A stretch of 64,000 nucleotides of DNA from Paenibacillus rhizovicinus (GCF_010365285.1 NZ_CP048286.1:4656501-4720500); one strand, 5' to 3'; shown: positions 52,014-61,275, numbered from the stretch's first letter. Notes: generated by a model from the sequence alone, not told the origin. A program made the numbers and translations.

Positions 52014-53036
52014 ATGTGGAATCCAGATCAGTATCTTCAGCATCTATATGACAGCGTGAAGCCGGCCGAGAGTTTCAAGGCCCGGACAACGGAAGAGTGG
52101 AAAGCTTGGCAGGAACGGCTGCGGGAGCGGTTCGTTGCCTTGCTCGGCGTTCCCGAAGGGCGGCAGGAGCTGGCTCCTGTGCTGCTCGAATCCGTGGACT
52201 GCGGCAGTTATACGCGGCAGCGCGTAAGCATTCATACGTTCGGGCCGCTTACGATGCCGGTGTATGTCTTAATTCCGAAGGAATACGATCGGAATCGCGG
52301 GGCGGTCATTGCGCTTCACGGACATGGCTACGGCAGCCGCGACCTCGTCGGTTTGAACCCGGACGGCTCGGACAAGACCGGGGAAGCGGGGTATCAGCGG
52401 AATTTCGCCCTCGAGCTCGTTCGGCGCGGACATCTGACGATCGTACCCGAGCTGCTCGGATTCGGAGACCGCAAGCTGGCGGCGGATGCGGATAAAGGGG
52501 ACTCTTGTTACCGATTGTCCACCAATCTGCTGGCGATGGGGCAGACGATGGCCGGCCATCGCGTGTTCGAGACGCTGCGCTGCGTGGATTACGTGCTCGC
52601 GCGCGGGGATGCGGCGCCGGATCGGATCGGCTGCATGGGCATTTCGGGCGGAGGCCTGGTAGCCGGGTTCGCCGCGGCGATCGATGAACGGTTGGCGGCC
52701 ACCGTCGTCAGCGGGTTCGCGAATACGTTCCAAGCGAGCATCTTGTCCATCTTCCATTGCATCGATAACTTTATTCCGGGCCTGTCGCAGCTTGCGGAAA
52801 TGCCCGACGTGCTCGGCTTGATCGCGCCAAGGCCGCTGCTGATCGAGGCGGGGACGAAGGATCCGATCTTCCCGCTGCACGCGGTCGATGAGGCTTATGA
52901 TCAACTCCAGGCTATCTATGGCCTGCTTGATTCCGAATCGCTGCTCGCATACGACCGCTTTGAAGGCGATCACATGATTTCAGGCAAGCTGGCTTACGAC
53001 TGGTTCGCAAGCCTCTGGCCTGCTCGGGAGGCATAA
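52014..53036 (+). CDS. Alpha/beta hydrolase, acetyl-esterase-like
   Basis: A 340-residue hydrolase. The oxyanion region is IALHGHGYGSRD (99-110), the nucleophile Ser211 sits in GCMGISGGG, and the acid and base are likely in EAGTKDPIFP and EGDHMISG. The N-terminal ~60 residues form a helical extension, as in the PF12715-type group often found with sugar-degradation genes. GGAGGAACGAG precedes the ATG at 52014. The next two genes follow at once. Likely acts on an ester or lactone, inference. Confidence 0.85.
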   Translation: MWNPDQYLQHLYDSVKPAESFKARTTEEWKAWQERLRERFVALLGVPEGRQELAPVLLESVDCGSYTRQRVSIHTFGPLTMPVYVLIPKEYDRNRGAVIALHGHGYGSRDLVGLNPDGSDKTGEAGYQRNFALELVRRGHLTIVPELLGFGDRKLAADADKGDSCYRLSTNLLAMGQTMAGHRVFETLRCVDYVLARGDAAPDRIGCMGISGGGLVAGFAAAIDERLAATVVSGFANTFQASILSIFHCIDNFIPGLSQLAEMPDVLGLIAPRPLLIEAGTKDPIFPLHAVDEAYDQLQAIYGLLDSESLLAYDRFEGDHMISGKLAYDWFASLWPAREA

Positions 53037-53037
53037 T

Positions 53038-53397
53038 ATGAACGTCCATCGACTGAGGCCTTTCGTGCCGTCGGGTGCGGATTATGCGCTCGCGCAGCGC
53101 TTTTTCGAAGAATTGGGTTTTGAGAAACGGTACGCCGACGAGTCGATCAGCGTGTTCCGGATCGGCGAACAGGAATTTTACCTGCAGAATTTTGATGATC
53201 AGGCTTTTCAAAATCAATTCATGCTAGAGCTGGCCGTTGACGATCTGGACGGCTGGTGGGCTCGCATTCAAGCGATGGTGCAAGGCGGAGCCTACAATAT
53301 GAAGGCGAAGGAGCCGACGCGTTATCCCTGGGGCAAACGCGAGGTGCATCTGATTGATCCGTCCGGGGTGTGCTGGCATCTGTCGGAAACGCCGTGA
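53038..53397 (+). CDS. VOC (glyoxalase/bleomycin-resistance) family protein
   Basis: A 119-residue protein with one VOC pair: RLRPFVPSGADYALAQRFFEELGF followed by ISVFRIGEQEFYLQNF, then LAVDDLDGWWARIQAM and GKREVHLIDPSGVCWHL, the metal-side strand. It starts one base after the hydrolase stop with GGGAGGCATA in front. Substrate unknown. Confidence 0.85.
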   Translation: MNVHRLRPFVPSGADYALAQRFFEELGFEKRYADESISVFRIGEQEFYLQNFDDQAFQNQFMLELAVDDLDGWWARIQAMVQGGAYNMKAKEPTRYPWGKREVHLIDPSGVCWHLSETP

Positions 53398-54245
53398 ACA
53401 ACGCGGACGTAGAGGGGATGGAGCACGCGGAACACAAGCCGCCGATTGCGGAGCGGAAATCGCTGCTGCTGCCTGTCATTTGCGGCGGGTTTGCCCTGGT
53501 GTTCGTCCTGGGCGCCGTAATGTTCCTGCTCATCCGTCCTTTCGGCGGCCAGCCGAAGGATGATGAATTGAACATGCCCCATAACTATGCATATGGTAAA
53601 GCCACCGCCGCGAACGGCATGGAGCTGCATTATATGAAGACGCGTCCGGGCAATGTACGGCCGGAATCCATCCATGCCAATGTCGCAGCCGGACCCTATT
53701 ACGGCGTGAATGGCGGGTTCTTCTACGACGAGTCGCTGCTCAGCATTGCGGAGGTGGACGACATGCCCGTCAATGCGGAGCCTGGCGCCTACGGTTCGGG
53801 CGACGTCAATGCGAAGTACGCCCGCGGGACGCTCGTCTGGGACGGCACGATGGATAAGCTGAGCGTGCAGACCGTTAGCCGGTCAGCGGATCTGCGCGTC
53901 ACGGACCGCTCGAACTTTTGGGCGCAAGGGGGCATCAGCATGAGCCTCGACCGGGACGAGGCATGGCTCAGCCAAGTCGAAGCGGAGCATTCGCCGAATA
54001 TCGATGACGACCGGCTTCGTTCGGCGGCCGTCTACGATACCGCAGGCAGCTTGTACTTGATCGTGAGCACGACGAGAGGGACGCTGGCCGATTTCCGATT
54101 TGCGATCATCGAGCAGATCGGGGCGGGCCAGCTCACAGGCGGGATTTTCCTGGACGGGGACGGCTCCTCGCAGCTGCGGAGCCGCGAAATCAGACTGAGC
54201 GGCGACGGCCGCCCGGTCGTGCAGATGCTGCGGGTGTTGAATTGA
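53394..54245 (+). CDS. Phosphodiester glycosidase (NAGPA domain) membrane protein
   Basis: A protein of up to 283 residues with one N-terminal membrane span (LLLPVICGGFALVFVLGAVMFLL) and an external NAGPA/DUF2233 domain: YYGVNGGFFYDESLLSI, YARGTLVWDG, and the terminal GGIFLDGDGSSQLRSREI. These domains cut phosphodiester-linked sugars, for instance from wall polymers. The GTG at 53394 overlaps the preceding stop (GTGA); the ATG at 53418 is an alternative and the start is not settled. It ends with a terminator. Confidence 0.82.
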   Translation: MNNADVEGMEHAEHKPPIAERKSLLLPVICGGFALVFVLGAVMFLLIRPFGGQPKDDELNMPHNYAYGKATAANGMELHYMKTRPGNVRPESIHANVAAGPYYGVNGGFFYDESLLSIAEVDDMPVNAEPGAYGSGDVNAKYARGTLVWDGTMDKLSVQTVSRSADLRVTDRSNFWAQGGISMSLDRDEAWLSQVEAEHSPNIDDDRLRSAAVYDTAGSLYLIVSTTRGTLADFRFAIIEQIGAGQLTGGIFLDGDGSSQLRSREIRLSGDGRPVVQMLRVLN

Positions 54246-54321
54246 GTGAAGATGGAACAGGGCGGCGTATCCTGATTGCGATGGCGCGTGGTTGACGGTA
54301 AACAGCATGAACGGGTAAGAG

Positions 54322-54352
54322 GGGCAGTCTCCTAACGGAGGCTGCCTTTTTG
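54322..54352 (+). terminator. Rho-independent terminator
   Basis: Stem GGCAGTCTCC/GGAGGCTGCC with TAAC loop, then TTTTTG. Confidence 0.8.
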
Positions 54353-54453
54353 ATTTTTCCGCTAATCCACTCCCAGGCGGTTAACGCCCGGAAACTGCCG
54401 CCGCGACAGAAATTCATAGCCAACCTCGGTCTGAAGCGCTGGAAAGCCGAAGG

Positions 54454-55257
54454 TCATGAAAAAATCGGATTCAGCTCCGATTGACGGCCGCGGGCGACGA
54501 ATTCCGCAGGGGTCATGGCGCTGTATTTCTTGAAGATCCGGAAGAAGTAGGAGGAGTCGTAATAGCCCAAATATTGCGAGATGCCCGCGATGGTCATGTC
54601 GGAATTGAGCAGCAGATTGCAGGCCTCGAGCACCCGCAGTTGATGCATGTACCGGATAGGCGGATGGCCGAATACTTCCTTGAACAAGGCGGTCGTGTAA
54701 TTCGGCGAACGATGGATCAGCCTGGCGAGCTGCTCGATCTCGATCGGCTCGCGGTAGTGCTCCAGCACGTAATGCCGCACGATCTGAGCGTATTGCATCT
54801 TGATCGGCGTCATCTCCGGTTTCTCCAGCTCGCGTGACAGAATGCCGAGGAGCTCCTGCGCGATGCCGAGACAGATGACGGAACGGAAGCTTTCGCTGCC
54901 GCGCATTTCTTCGTAGAGGCGTTCGAACCGCCGCTGGGCATATTGGAAGTTCGCGAGCCGGAACCGCAGGAACCGCCGTTGGTCGAGAAACGGGATGCCG
55001 GTATTCCTGCCTGGCTCGAAGGTGAACAGGACGGTATATTTCTGATGCGGGGAGCCGGGCAGATTCTCGCCGCAGCGATGCGTGGATTGCGGGATGTACA
55101 GAAAGTCCCCTTGCTCCGCGACGATGTCTTCGCCGTTGATCTGGTAGCGTACTTTGCCTTCTGTGACGAGAACCATGACGTTGTACCCGATTGCTTCCGG
55201 CTGCGTGCGCCAATGGGGGATATAATGATCGAAATGTACACTTAGGATCTGAATCAT
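54454..55257 (-). CDS. AraC family transcriptional regulator
   Basis: A 267-residue regulator with a cupin-type sensor half (INGEDIVAEQGDFLYIPQST) and a C-terminal AraC domain (IEQLARLIHRSPNYTTALFK and IAGISQYLGYYDSSYFFRIF). The ATG at 55257 follows GGGAGCG; the frame start at 55299 adds residues of no family type. It is divergent from the sulfatase gene, with direct-repeat half-sites GAAATGTAC in the gap, so it is likely that gene's activator. Confidence 0.9.
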   Translation of the reverse strand: MIQILSVHFDHYIPHWRTQPEAIGYNVMVLVTEGKVRYQINGEDIVAEQGDFLYIPQSTHRCGENLPGSPHQKYTVLFTFEPGRNTGIPFLDQRRFLRFRLANFQYAQRRFERLYEEMRGSESFRSVICLGIAQELLGILSRELEKPEMTPIKMQYAQIVRHYVLEHYREPIEIEQLARLIHRSPNYTTALFKEVFGHPPIRYMHQLRVLEACNLLLNSDMTIAGISQYLGYYDSSYFFRIFKKYSAMTPAEFVARGRQSELNPIFS

Positions 55258-55353
55258 GCGACCGCGCTCCCTGTTAAAAAGTTGATAAAATCCTATCATA
55301 ATATGGAGCTATGGTAAATCGCTGCTTTAAATGCCGAATGAAAGATAGGAATA

Positions 55354-55382
55354 GAAATGTACAAGAAGGAATCGAAATGTAC
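55354..55382 (+). promoter_or_regulatory. Predicted AraC-type operator (direct repeat)
   Basis: GAAATGTAC at 55354-55362 and 55374-55382, 20 bases apart on the same face, with a third copy at 55231-55239 inside the start of the araC-like gene. Spacing by two helical turns is usual for AraC-type half-sites. Inference. Confidence 0.5.
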
Positions 55383-55514
55383 GTGACTCCCGGCAAAGGC
55401 GAAACCTATAATACAGCTACAGTAGTGAAGATAAGCTGCCATTCGTTCAAGACATACGGCTCGCGCCGATCCTCGCAATCTTCTTGTTTCTAACCAGTAA
55501 AGGAGCAGATGAGC

Positions 55515-56990
55515 ATGAGAGTATTACTATTGGATTTGGATTCGACGCGGCCCGACCATCTAGGCTGCTACGGCTACGGCCGGAACACGTCGCCGAACAT
55601 CGACCGGATCGCGGCCGAAGGCGTGCGCTTCGACAACTATTACACGTCGGATGCGCCTTGTTTTCCATCCCGTACGGCGATGATGACCGGCCAGTTCGGC
55701 ATTCACAACGGCGTCGTGGGCCACGGCGGAACGGCTGCGGACGTCCGGCACGAAGGAGCGGGGCGCCAGTTCCGCGACCGGCTGGCATCCGAGAGCTTCC
55801 CGGCGCTTTTCCGGCAGGCGGGCATGAAGACGTCGCTCATCAGCCCGTTCGGCGAGCGGCATTCGGCATGGACGTTCTATGCGGGCTTCAACGAAATCCA
55901 TAATACGGGGCAAGGCGGCATGGAATCGGGGGAGACGGTCACGCCCGTCGTGCTGGATTGGATCGAGCGCAACGCGGAGCGGGACGATTGGATGCTCTAC
56001 GTCAACTATTGGGATCCGCATACGCCGTACCGGGCTCCGGCTTCCTTCGGCAATCCGTTCGAGAACGAGCCGCTGCCGGCCTGGATCACCGAGGATGTAT
56101 TGGAAGGACATATGCGCAAAGTAGGGCCTCACAGCGCGAGCGAAATCAACATGTACGACAGCGAGACGACGCCGAAGTATCCGCGCCATCCCGGGGAAAT
56201 TCGTTCCATGGACGGCTTGCGCACCATGATTGACGGGTACGATTGCGGTATCCGATTCATGGATGAGAATATCGGCGCCATTTTCGATCTGCTGGAGCGC
56301 AAAGGGGTGATGGAGGAGCTGGTCATCATCATCACGGCGGACCACGGCGAGAACATGGGCGAGCTGGGGATTTATGGCGAACACGGAACGGCGGATCAGG
56401 GCACCTGCCGCATTCCGATGATCATTCGCTGGCCGGGCCTGCAGCAGGGGACCGTCGACCGCGGCCTGCATTATCATCTCGATCTTCCGCCGACGGTCGC
56501 CGAACTGCTCGGCCGCGTTCCGGCTCCGAGCTGGGACGGAAACAGTTACGCGAGCGTGTTGAAGACCGGCGAGGAGAGCGGACGGGATTATCTCGTCGTC
56601 TCGCAATGCGCCCATGTCTGCCAGCGCAGCGTACGCTTCGGGGATTGGCTGTATATCCGCACCTACCACGACGGCTATCATCTGTTCGATAAGGAAATGC
56701 TGTACAATCTAGCCGAGGATCCGCATGAGCAGCATAATGTCGCGAAGGACAGGCCGGACCTGTGCCGCGAGGCCGTCTACCTGTTGAACGAGTGGCATGA
56801 CGATATGATGTCGACGATGCCGCATGACGTCGATCCGCTATGGACGGTTATCAAAGAAGGCGGGCCTTATCATGCCAAAGGCTTCCTGCCTCAATACGCC
56901 GAACGGCTTCGCCAAACGGGGCGCGGAGATGCGGTGGAGGAACTGATCCGGCGCCATCCGCGAGAGATGGAACGGCAGTTGAACTCGTAG
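55515..56990 (+). CDS. Sulfatase family protein
   Basis: A 491-residue type I sulfatase. The formylglycine motif CFPSR has its cysteine at residue 49 (DAPCFPSRTAMMTG). DLDSTRPDHLG holds the N-terminal metal aspartates and ITADHGENMGELG the C-terminal ones. The ATG at 55515 is nine bases after GGAG; ATG 55509 is too near. No signal peptide is seen, so the enzyme looks cytoplasmic. A maturase was not found in the window. Substrate probably a sulfated sugar, by analogy with AraC-linked sulfatases. Confidence 0.92.
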   Translation: MRVLLLDLDSTRPDHLGCYGYGRNTSPNIDRIAAEGVRFDNYYTSDAPCFPSRTAMMTGQFGIHNGVVGHGGTAADVRHEGAGRQFRDRLASESFPALFRQAGMKTSLISPFGERHSAWTFYAGFNEIHNTGQGGMESGETVTPVVLDWIERNAERDDWMLYVNYWDPHTPYRAPASFGNPFENEPLPAWITEDVLEGHMRKVGPHSASEINMYDSETTPKYPRHPGEIRSMDGLRTMIDGYDCGIRFMDENIGAIFDLLERKGVMEELVIIITADHGENMGELGIYGEHGTADQGTCRIPMIIRWPGLQQGTVDRGLHYHLDLPPTVAELLGRVPAPSWDGNSYASVLKTGEESGRDYLVVSQCAHVCQRSVRFGDWLYIRTYHDGYHLFDKEMLYNLAEDPHEQHNVAKDRPDLCREAVYLLNEWHDDMMSTMPHDVDPLWTVIKEGGPYHAKGFLPQYAERLRQTGRGDAVEELIRRHPREMERQLNS

Positions 56991-57047
56991 TCTATAGCAA
57001 GAATAGAAGAAGGATCATAGAAGCAGCTAGCAGCAGTCGAACGAACA

Positions 57048-57076
57048 AACAGGGATGCCGATGCGGCATCCCTGTT
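57048..57076. terminator. Terminator hairpin between convergent genes
   Basis: Perfect 13-bp inverted repeat AACAGGGATGCCG/CGGCATCCCTGTT with ATG loop, between the sulfatase and the frameshifted minus-strand gene. Confidence 0.7.
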
Positions 57077-57130
57077 ACTCGTGAAGTTATTCCTTTCAGC
57101 AATAGAAGTATCGTCAGGCTTCTTCCGCTA

Positions 57131-57615
57131 TCAGCTAAAGAACTCCACCAAGTCCTTCCTAACACGAGGAAAGTAATAATGATCCCCTCGACACCCGTGC
57201 AGAACAATCAAATGATCCGATTGATCTTTGACCGACCAGTAAATACCGGCCATCTTGCCGCCTTCTTCTTCCGGCGTCACCGTACACGTATCAAAATCAA
57301 AATAGTCAGGCTTGATTATCAGCGGTTCAAGGGCAAGCATATTGTCCGGCAGCATATAGGCTTGTTTGCCGTATTTCTCAATTTGCGAGCAGTCGCTGCG
57401 TAGTATTCGCAAAGGCCGATTAAGGTTTTTCTTAATTGGTTGTTCTCGAAACGGATCGCATAGAGTGCCGACCGATACAATGGATCGATAGATGGGTTTC
57501 TTTCAAAAACAATCTCGTATTGAGAGGTTCGGACGATTTCGATATGCGTACCGATCCACACGCCGGTCAGCGAGTGAAGAAACTTATCAAAAAGATCGTT
57601 AATCGACGTAAGCAT
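57131..57615 (-). pseudogene. Frameshifted gene of unknown function
   Basis: Two overlapping minus-strand frames make one natural-looking protein of about 160 residues: MLTSINDLFDKFLHSLTGVW to FENNQLRK, then in another frame NLNRPLRILRSDCSQIEKYG to the end RVRKDLVEFFS. The frames join cleanly near a run of five A residues (minus strand; T-run at 57426-57431), as expected for a one-base indel. GAGGTGG precedes the ATG at 57615. I recognise no family. It is either a recent pseudogene or a sequencing error in a homopolymer. Confidence 0.65.
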
Positions 57616-57753
57616 GTAAACCACCTCATTTCTTAAATAGTATTCTGCCCCTCGTTAAGAAAACCTGCTAACTATTAGGTTCGACAAATAGGAACGAGTT
57701 ATGAGAATATGAACTTGGGTGGAACTGCCGAATCAGACTAAAGGGGAGATGAG

Positions 57754-58362
57754 ATGACCATACGATGTGAATCGAACGTCTGGGAAGATTATGTAGCGGA
57801 AACCGAGCATGTTGATTTCAGTCACCCTGCAATTCAAGAATTATCATCACTCTTATATACCGCATCCTTAGATGAAACGGATTTCGTTAAGCATGCTTAT
57901 GAATATGTTCGTGATCGAATATCGCATTCGTGGGATATACGGAGTACTCGAATTACCTGTAAAGCTTCGGAAGTGCTTCGCGATCAAGAAGGCATCTGTT
58001 ACGCAAAATCAAACTTGCTGTGCGCTCTGTTAAGGAGCAAAGGAATTCCCGCGGGCTTTTGTTATCAACGGCTTACGTTGGGAGATACGCCGGATACGGG
58101 TCATTGCGTTCATGCGCTAAATGCCGTTTATCTAACCAGCATAGGAAGATGGGTACGCCTGGACGCACGCGGCAATAAGATCGGTATCGATGCGCAATTT
58201 TCGGTCTCGGAAGAGAAGCTGGCTTTTCCGGTACGGCCAGCATACGACGAAATCGACTATCCGCTCATCCATTCGCTGCCACATCCGAAAACGATCGAAG
58301 CGCTGCAGCAGCATACGAATTGTATCACCATGTGCTTGAATGGCTTGCCGTCGGCGCTGTAA
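57754..58362 (+). CDS. Transglutaminase-like domain protein
   Basis: A 202-residue protein with a papain-like transglutaminase core: Cys82 in GICYAKSNLLCALLRSKGI, His120 in CVHALNAVYL and Asp137 in RLDARGN, the Cys-His-Asp triad. No signal peptide is visible, so it looks cytoplasmic and may act as a protease or amidase. GGGGAGAT lies before the ATG at 57754. It is AT-richer than its neighbours. The next gene begins at or inside its end. Confidence 0.88.
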   Translation: MTIRCESNVWEDYVAETEHVDFSHPAIQELSSLLYTASLDETDFVKHAYEYVRDRISHSWDIRSTRITCKASEVLRDQEGICYAKSNLLCALLRSKGIPAGFCYQRLTLGDTPDTGHCVHALNAVYLTSIGRWVRLDARGNKIGIDAQFSVSEEKLAFPVRPAYDEIDYPLIHSLPHPKTIEALQQHTNCITMCLNGLPSAL

Positions 58363-58807
58363 AGGAGGAGGAAGTGCGATCCGAAGAATATGGCTTCTCA
58401 TGGCGATCCTATTCATCGTAATGGGAAGTGCGGGCTGCGGTTCAAAGGCTGAGGTTGTGAAGGATCAAGCGATCACTTCCATTACGCTGGTATGCGCGGA
58501 CCTATGCAAGGAATTGTCCGATCCCCCGTTCAACCAGAAGGTCATCACAGAGGTGGAAGAGTTGAAGACCTTCAAGCACGCAATCGATAAAGCTAAAATC
58601 ATGCAAGGTGATTTGGACTACGGGGTTGTGTTTCTGATGAGCATTTCCTATTCCGATCACACCCAGCAGGAATTCGTGTTGAACGTGGATAACGAGGACG
58701 GGCGAACCGCCTTGCTCGTCGATCGGGCGGATAGCGGCCAAGGATATGAAATCCCTCCAGAGCCGACGAGTGCATTGAGGAAAATGATTTACGCTCGGAG
58801 TCAGTGA
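58340..58807 (+). CDS. Probable lipoprotein, unrecognised
   Basis: A short lipoprotein-like protein: AILFIVMGSAGCGSK gives a hydrophobic stretch and lipobox (SAGC), then a soluble domain with ITSITLVCADLCKELSDPPF. The start is uncertain. The frame opens at ATG 58340 inside the previous gene (155 residues); the strong AAAGGAGGAGG at 58362 has no ATG or GTG in frame at the right distance, and ATG 58400 would shorten the signal peptide. An unusual start codon near 58378 is possible. Confidence 0.6.
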   Translation: MACRRRCKGGGSAIRRIWLLMAILFIVMGSAGCGSKAEVVKDQAITSITLVCADLCKELSDPPFNQKVITEVEELKTFKHAIDKAKIMQGDLDYGVVFLMSISYSDHTQQEFVLNVDNEDGRTALLVDRADSGQGYEIPPEPTSALRKMIYARSQ

Positions 58808-58835
58808 ACGTAATCCAATTCGGGAGGCGTACAGG

Positions 58836-59696
58836 ATGGCGGCGATTACAAAGGAGCAGGTGGAGTTTTTCCAACAGAACGGCTACGTCAAGCTGGAAGG
58901 CATCGTGTCCAAAGAGAATTGCGACCGGGTGATCGAGGCGATTTGGTCTTGTCTCGGGCAGGATCGATCCGATCCCGATAACTGGTACAATCCGCCTCAA
59001 GGCGTTATGAACGGAGACGGCATGGTCGAATTGTATCATCACCAATCGATGTGGGATAACCGTCAGCTGCCCGACGTCTACGACGCCTTCGCGCAGCTGC
59101 TGAATCAGCAGAAGCTCTGGGTGAGCATCGACCGGGTCAATATGAAGCCGCCTGCGAAAGCGGATAAAAAGCACCTCGATAACAGCTTTATCCACTGGGA
59201 TACGGATACGAACAACCTTCCTTCTCCTATTCCCAAAGGGCGGCGCGTGCAGGGCGTGCTCTATTTGGCCGATACGGCTCCGGACCAGGGCGGTTTTCAA
59301 TGCGTACCCTCGATTTACCGGGATTTGGAGGCCTATCTCCAGAGGCAGCCGGCCGATCGCAATCCGCGCGTGCCGGATCTGACGGGCTACGAGGTCGAAG
59401 TCATTCCTGGCAAAGCCGGCGACTTGGTCATCTGGGACGTGCTGCTGGCGCACGGAAACGGGCATAACCGGAATACTATTCCTCGTTATGCGCAATACAT
59501 TACGATGTATCCCGAGGGGAACGAGGAGTCGCGGCAGCAGCGCGTGGACATGTGGCGGGAACGCAAAGCGCCTCAACGTCACAGCGCCTTCCCTGGAGAT
59601 CCTCGCAATTGGGAGCAGACCGCGTTTGAAGGACCGCCTGAATTGACTCCGCTGGGGCGCAAACTGCTCGGATTGGATGCATGGGGCGAGGAATAA
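58836..59696 (+). CDS. Phytanoyl-CoA dioxygenase family protein
   Basis: A 286-residue Fe(II)/2-oxoglutarate-dependent oxygenase of the PhyH type. The metal-binding H-x-D is His120 and Asp122 (FIHWDTDTNN), and the distal His is in LLAHGNGHN; Arg for 2-oxoglutarate is plausible just after. Such enzymes hydroxylate small molecules, including amino acids and natural products. GGGAGGCGTACAGG lies before the ATG. The gap after it is short and leads into a murF paralogue. Confidence 0.88.
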   Translation: MAAITKEQVEFFQQNGYVKLEGIVSKENCDRVIEAIWSCLGQDRSDPDNWYNPPQGVMNGDGMVELYHHQSMWDNRQLPDVYDAFAQLLNQQKLWVSIDRVNMKPPAKADKKHLDNSFIHWDTDTNNLPSPIPKGRRVQGVLYLADTAPDQGGFQCVPSIYRDLEAYLQRQPADRNPRVPDLTGYEVEVIPGKAGDLVIWDVLLAHGNGHNRNTIPRYAQYITMYPEGNEESRQQRVDMWRERKAPQRHSAFPGDPRNWEQTAFEGPPELTPLGRKLLGLDAWGEE

Positions 59697-59831
59697 TCTG
59701 ATCCGACGGGATTGCTGGCCTGGCTAGCGATCACGCAACTTATTCGGCGGCTTGTCGTTGCTAACTAAAGCGATGATAAGCCGCCGATGTTGCTATTTGG
59801 CGCTATGCCCCACTAGATGGTTTGGTGAAAT

Positions 59832-59860
59832 TTTACAGGGCAATATGTCATACTATAGTG
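59832..59860 (+). promoter_or_regulatory. Probable sigma-A promoter of the murF copy
   Basis: TTTACA (59832-59837), 17 bases, TATAGT (59855-59860). It gives the gene its own transcript. Confidence 0.5.
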
Positions 59861-59880
59861 AGGAGCCAAGGAGGGATCGT

Positions 59881-61275
59881 GTGATCAAACGTACCATTCA
59901 TGAGATCGCGTCCATGATGGAAGTCATGGAGCTAACCGCTATGTGCGATGCTCCCGAAATGGAGACCGTTCAGGGCGTTTCAATCGACTCAAGAACGCTG
60001 CAAGCCGGCAATTTGTTCGTTCCGATCGTCAGGATCGATGATGGTCATCGTTACGTGAAAAAGGCCTTCGAGCAAGGCGCGGCGGCATCGTTATGGCAAG
60101 CCGATCATGTTCCGATCCCCGAAGACCTGCCGCTCATCATCGTAGAGGACACCTTGCAGGCGCTGCAACGGCTTGCGCAAGCCTACCGAAGCCAATTGAA
60201 CGTCAAAGTGATCGGGATAACGGGAAGCAATGGGAAGACGACGGTGAAAGATATGGTCGCTTCGATATTAAGCACGAACTATACCGTTCACAAAACGCAC
60301 GGCAATCTAAATGGAGAGTATGGACTCCCTTTATCGTTATTGGACGTTGAAGAAACGACAGAAGTGGTTGTACTGGAGATGGGCATGAGTCATGCCGGCG
60401 AAATGAAGGTGCTGTCGGAGATCGCGAGACCCGACGTGGGCGTCATCACGATGATCGGCGTCTCGCACTTGTCGAATCTGGGATCCAGGGCTGGCATTGC
60501 GCTAGCCAAGCTGGAAATTCTGGAGGGCTTGCATCCTGCCGGTGCGCTGATTATTCATGGGGATGAGCCGTTACTCGCGCAAGCGCTCGCGGAGAGAAAC
60601 CTGCCAGCGACGCTAGACGTTATTCGCTTCGGGGAAGCTTCAACCAACGATTACGTTCCATTAACCATTGAACATCATCAAACCGGCTTCACAGTAACAA
60701 TGAACAAGCATAACGAGGCATTTTCGGTGCCTTTGCTGGGCGGTCATAATGTCTGGAATGTACTCGCTGCGATTGCCGTGGCAGACCGTTTTCAAATCCC
60801 CCTGCAGGATATGCAAGCCGGACTTGCTCATGCCGAAATCACGGGGATGAGAATGGAACGAATCGCCGCCCGGCGCGGATTCTTGATGATTAACGATGCC
60901 TGGAACGCGAGTCCGGTCTCGATGAAAGCAGCCATTGAGACGGTTTCGAATCTGGACGGTTTCCAGAGAAGGGTATTGGTTCTAGGCGACATGCTGGAAT
61001 TGGGCGAGGCCGAGCATGCCTTTCATGAAGAACTGGCCAGAAGCATTGATCCTTCACGAATCCATGTCGTCTATACCATCGGCAATCTCAGCCGCATCCT
61101 ATCGGATACGCTCCGCGATTCGGATTTCACAGGAGAAGTGGAGCATTTTACGGCCAAAGAAGAGCTCGTTGCCGCCTGCCGCCGCCTGTTGAAGCCGGAT
61201 GATGTCCTGCTCGTGAAAGGGTCGCGGGGACTGAAGCTGGAAGAGGTTTGCGAGGCGTTGAAGCAGTGCGATTAA
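59881..61275 (+). CDS. murF: UDP-MurNAc-tripeptide D-Ala-D-Ala ligase-like enzyme
   Basis: A 464-residue Mur ligase of MurF type, which adds D-Ala-D-Ala (or an analogue) to the wall precursor. The P-loop GITGSNGKTTVKD is at 112-124, with the N-terminal GVSIDSRTLQAGNLFVPI, VVVLEMGMSHAGEM, and NDAWNASPVSMKAAI. It starts with a GTG at 59881 after AAGGAGGGA; a longer frame from 59752 has no such site. The gene is alone, away from any mraY/murE/ddl cluster, so it is probably a second copy. Its partner ligase is not seen. Confidence 0.93.
   Translation: MIKRTIHEIASMMEVMELTAMCDAPEMETVQGVSIDSRTLQAGNLFVPIVRIDDGHRYVKKAFEQGAAASLWQADHVPIPEDLPLIIVEDTLQALQRLAQAYRSQLNVKVIGITGSNGKTTVKDMVASILSTNYTVHKTHGNLNGEYGLPLSLLDVEETTEVVVLEMGMSHAGEMKVLSEIARPDVGVITMIGVSHLSNLGSRAGIALAKLEILEGLHPAGALIIHGDEPLLAQALAERNLPATLDVIRFGEASTNDYVPLTIEHHQTGFTVTMNKHNEAFSVPLLGGHNVWNVLAAIAVADRFQIPLQDMQAGLAHAEITGMRMERIAARRGFLMINDAWNASPVSMKAAIETVSNLDGFQRRVLVLGDMLELGEAEHAFHEELARSIDPSRIHVVYTIGNLSRILSDTLRDSDFTGEVEHFTAKEELVAACRRLLKPDDVLLVKGSRGLKLEEVCEALKQCD

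Noticed and set aside
55311..55493. 60-codon plus frame before the sulfatase
   Set aside because: It covers the predicted regulator half-sites, has no ribosome site and looks like chance.
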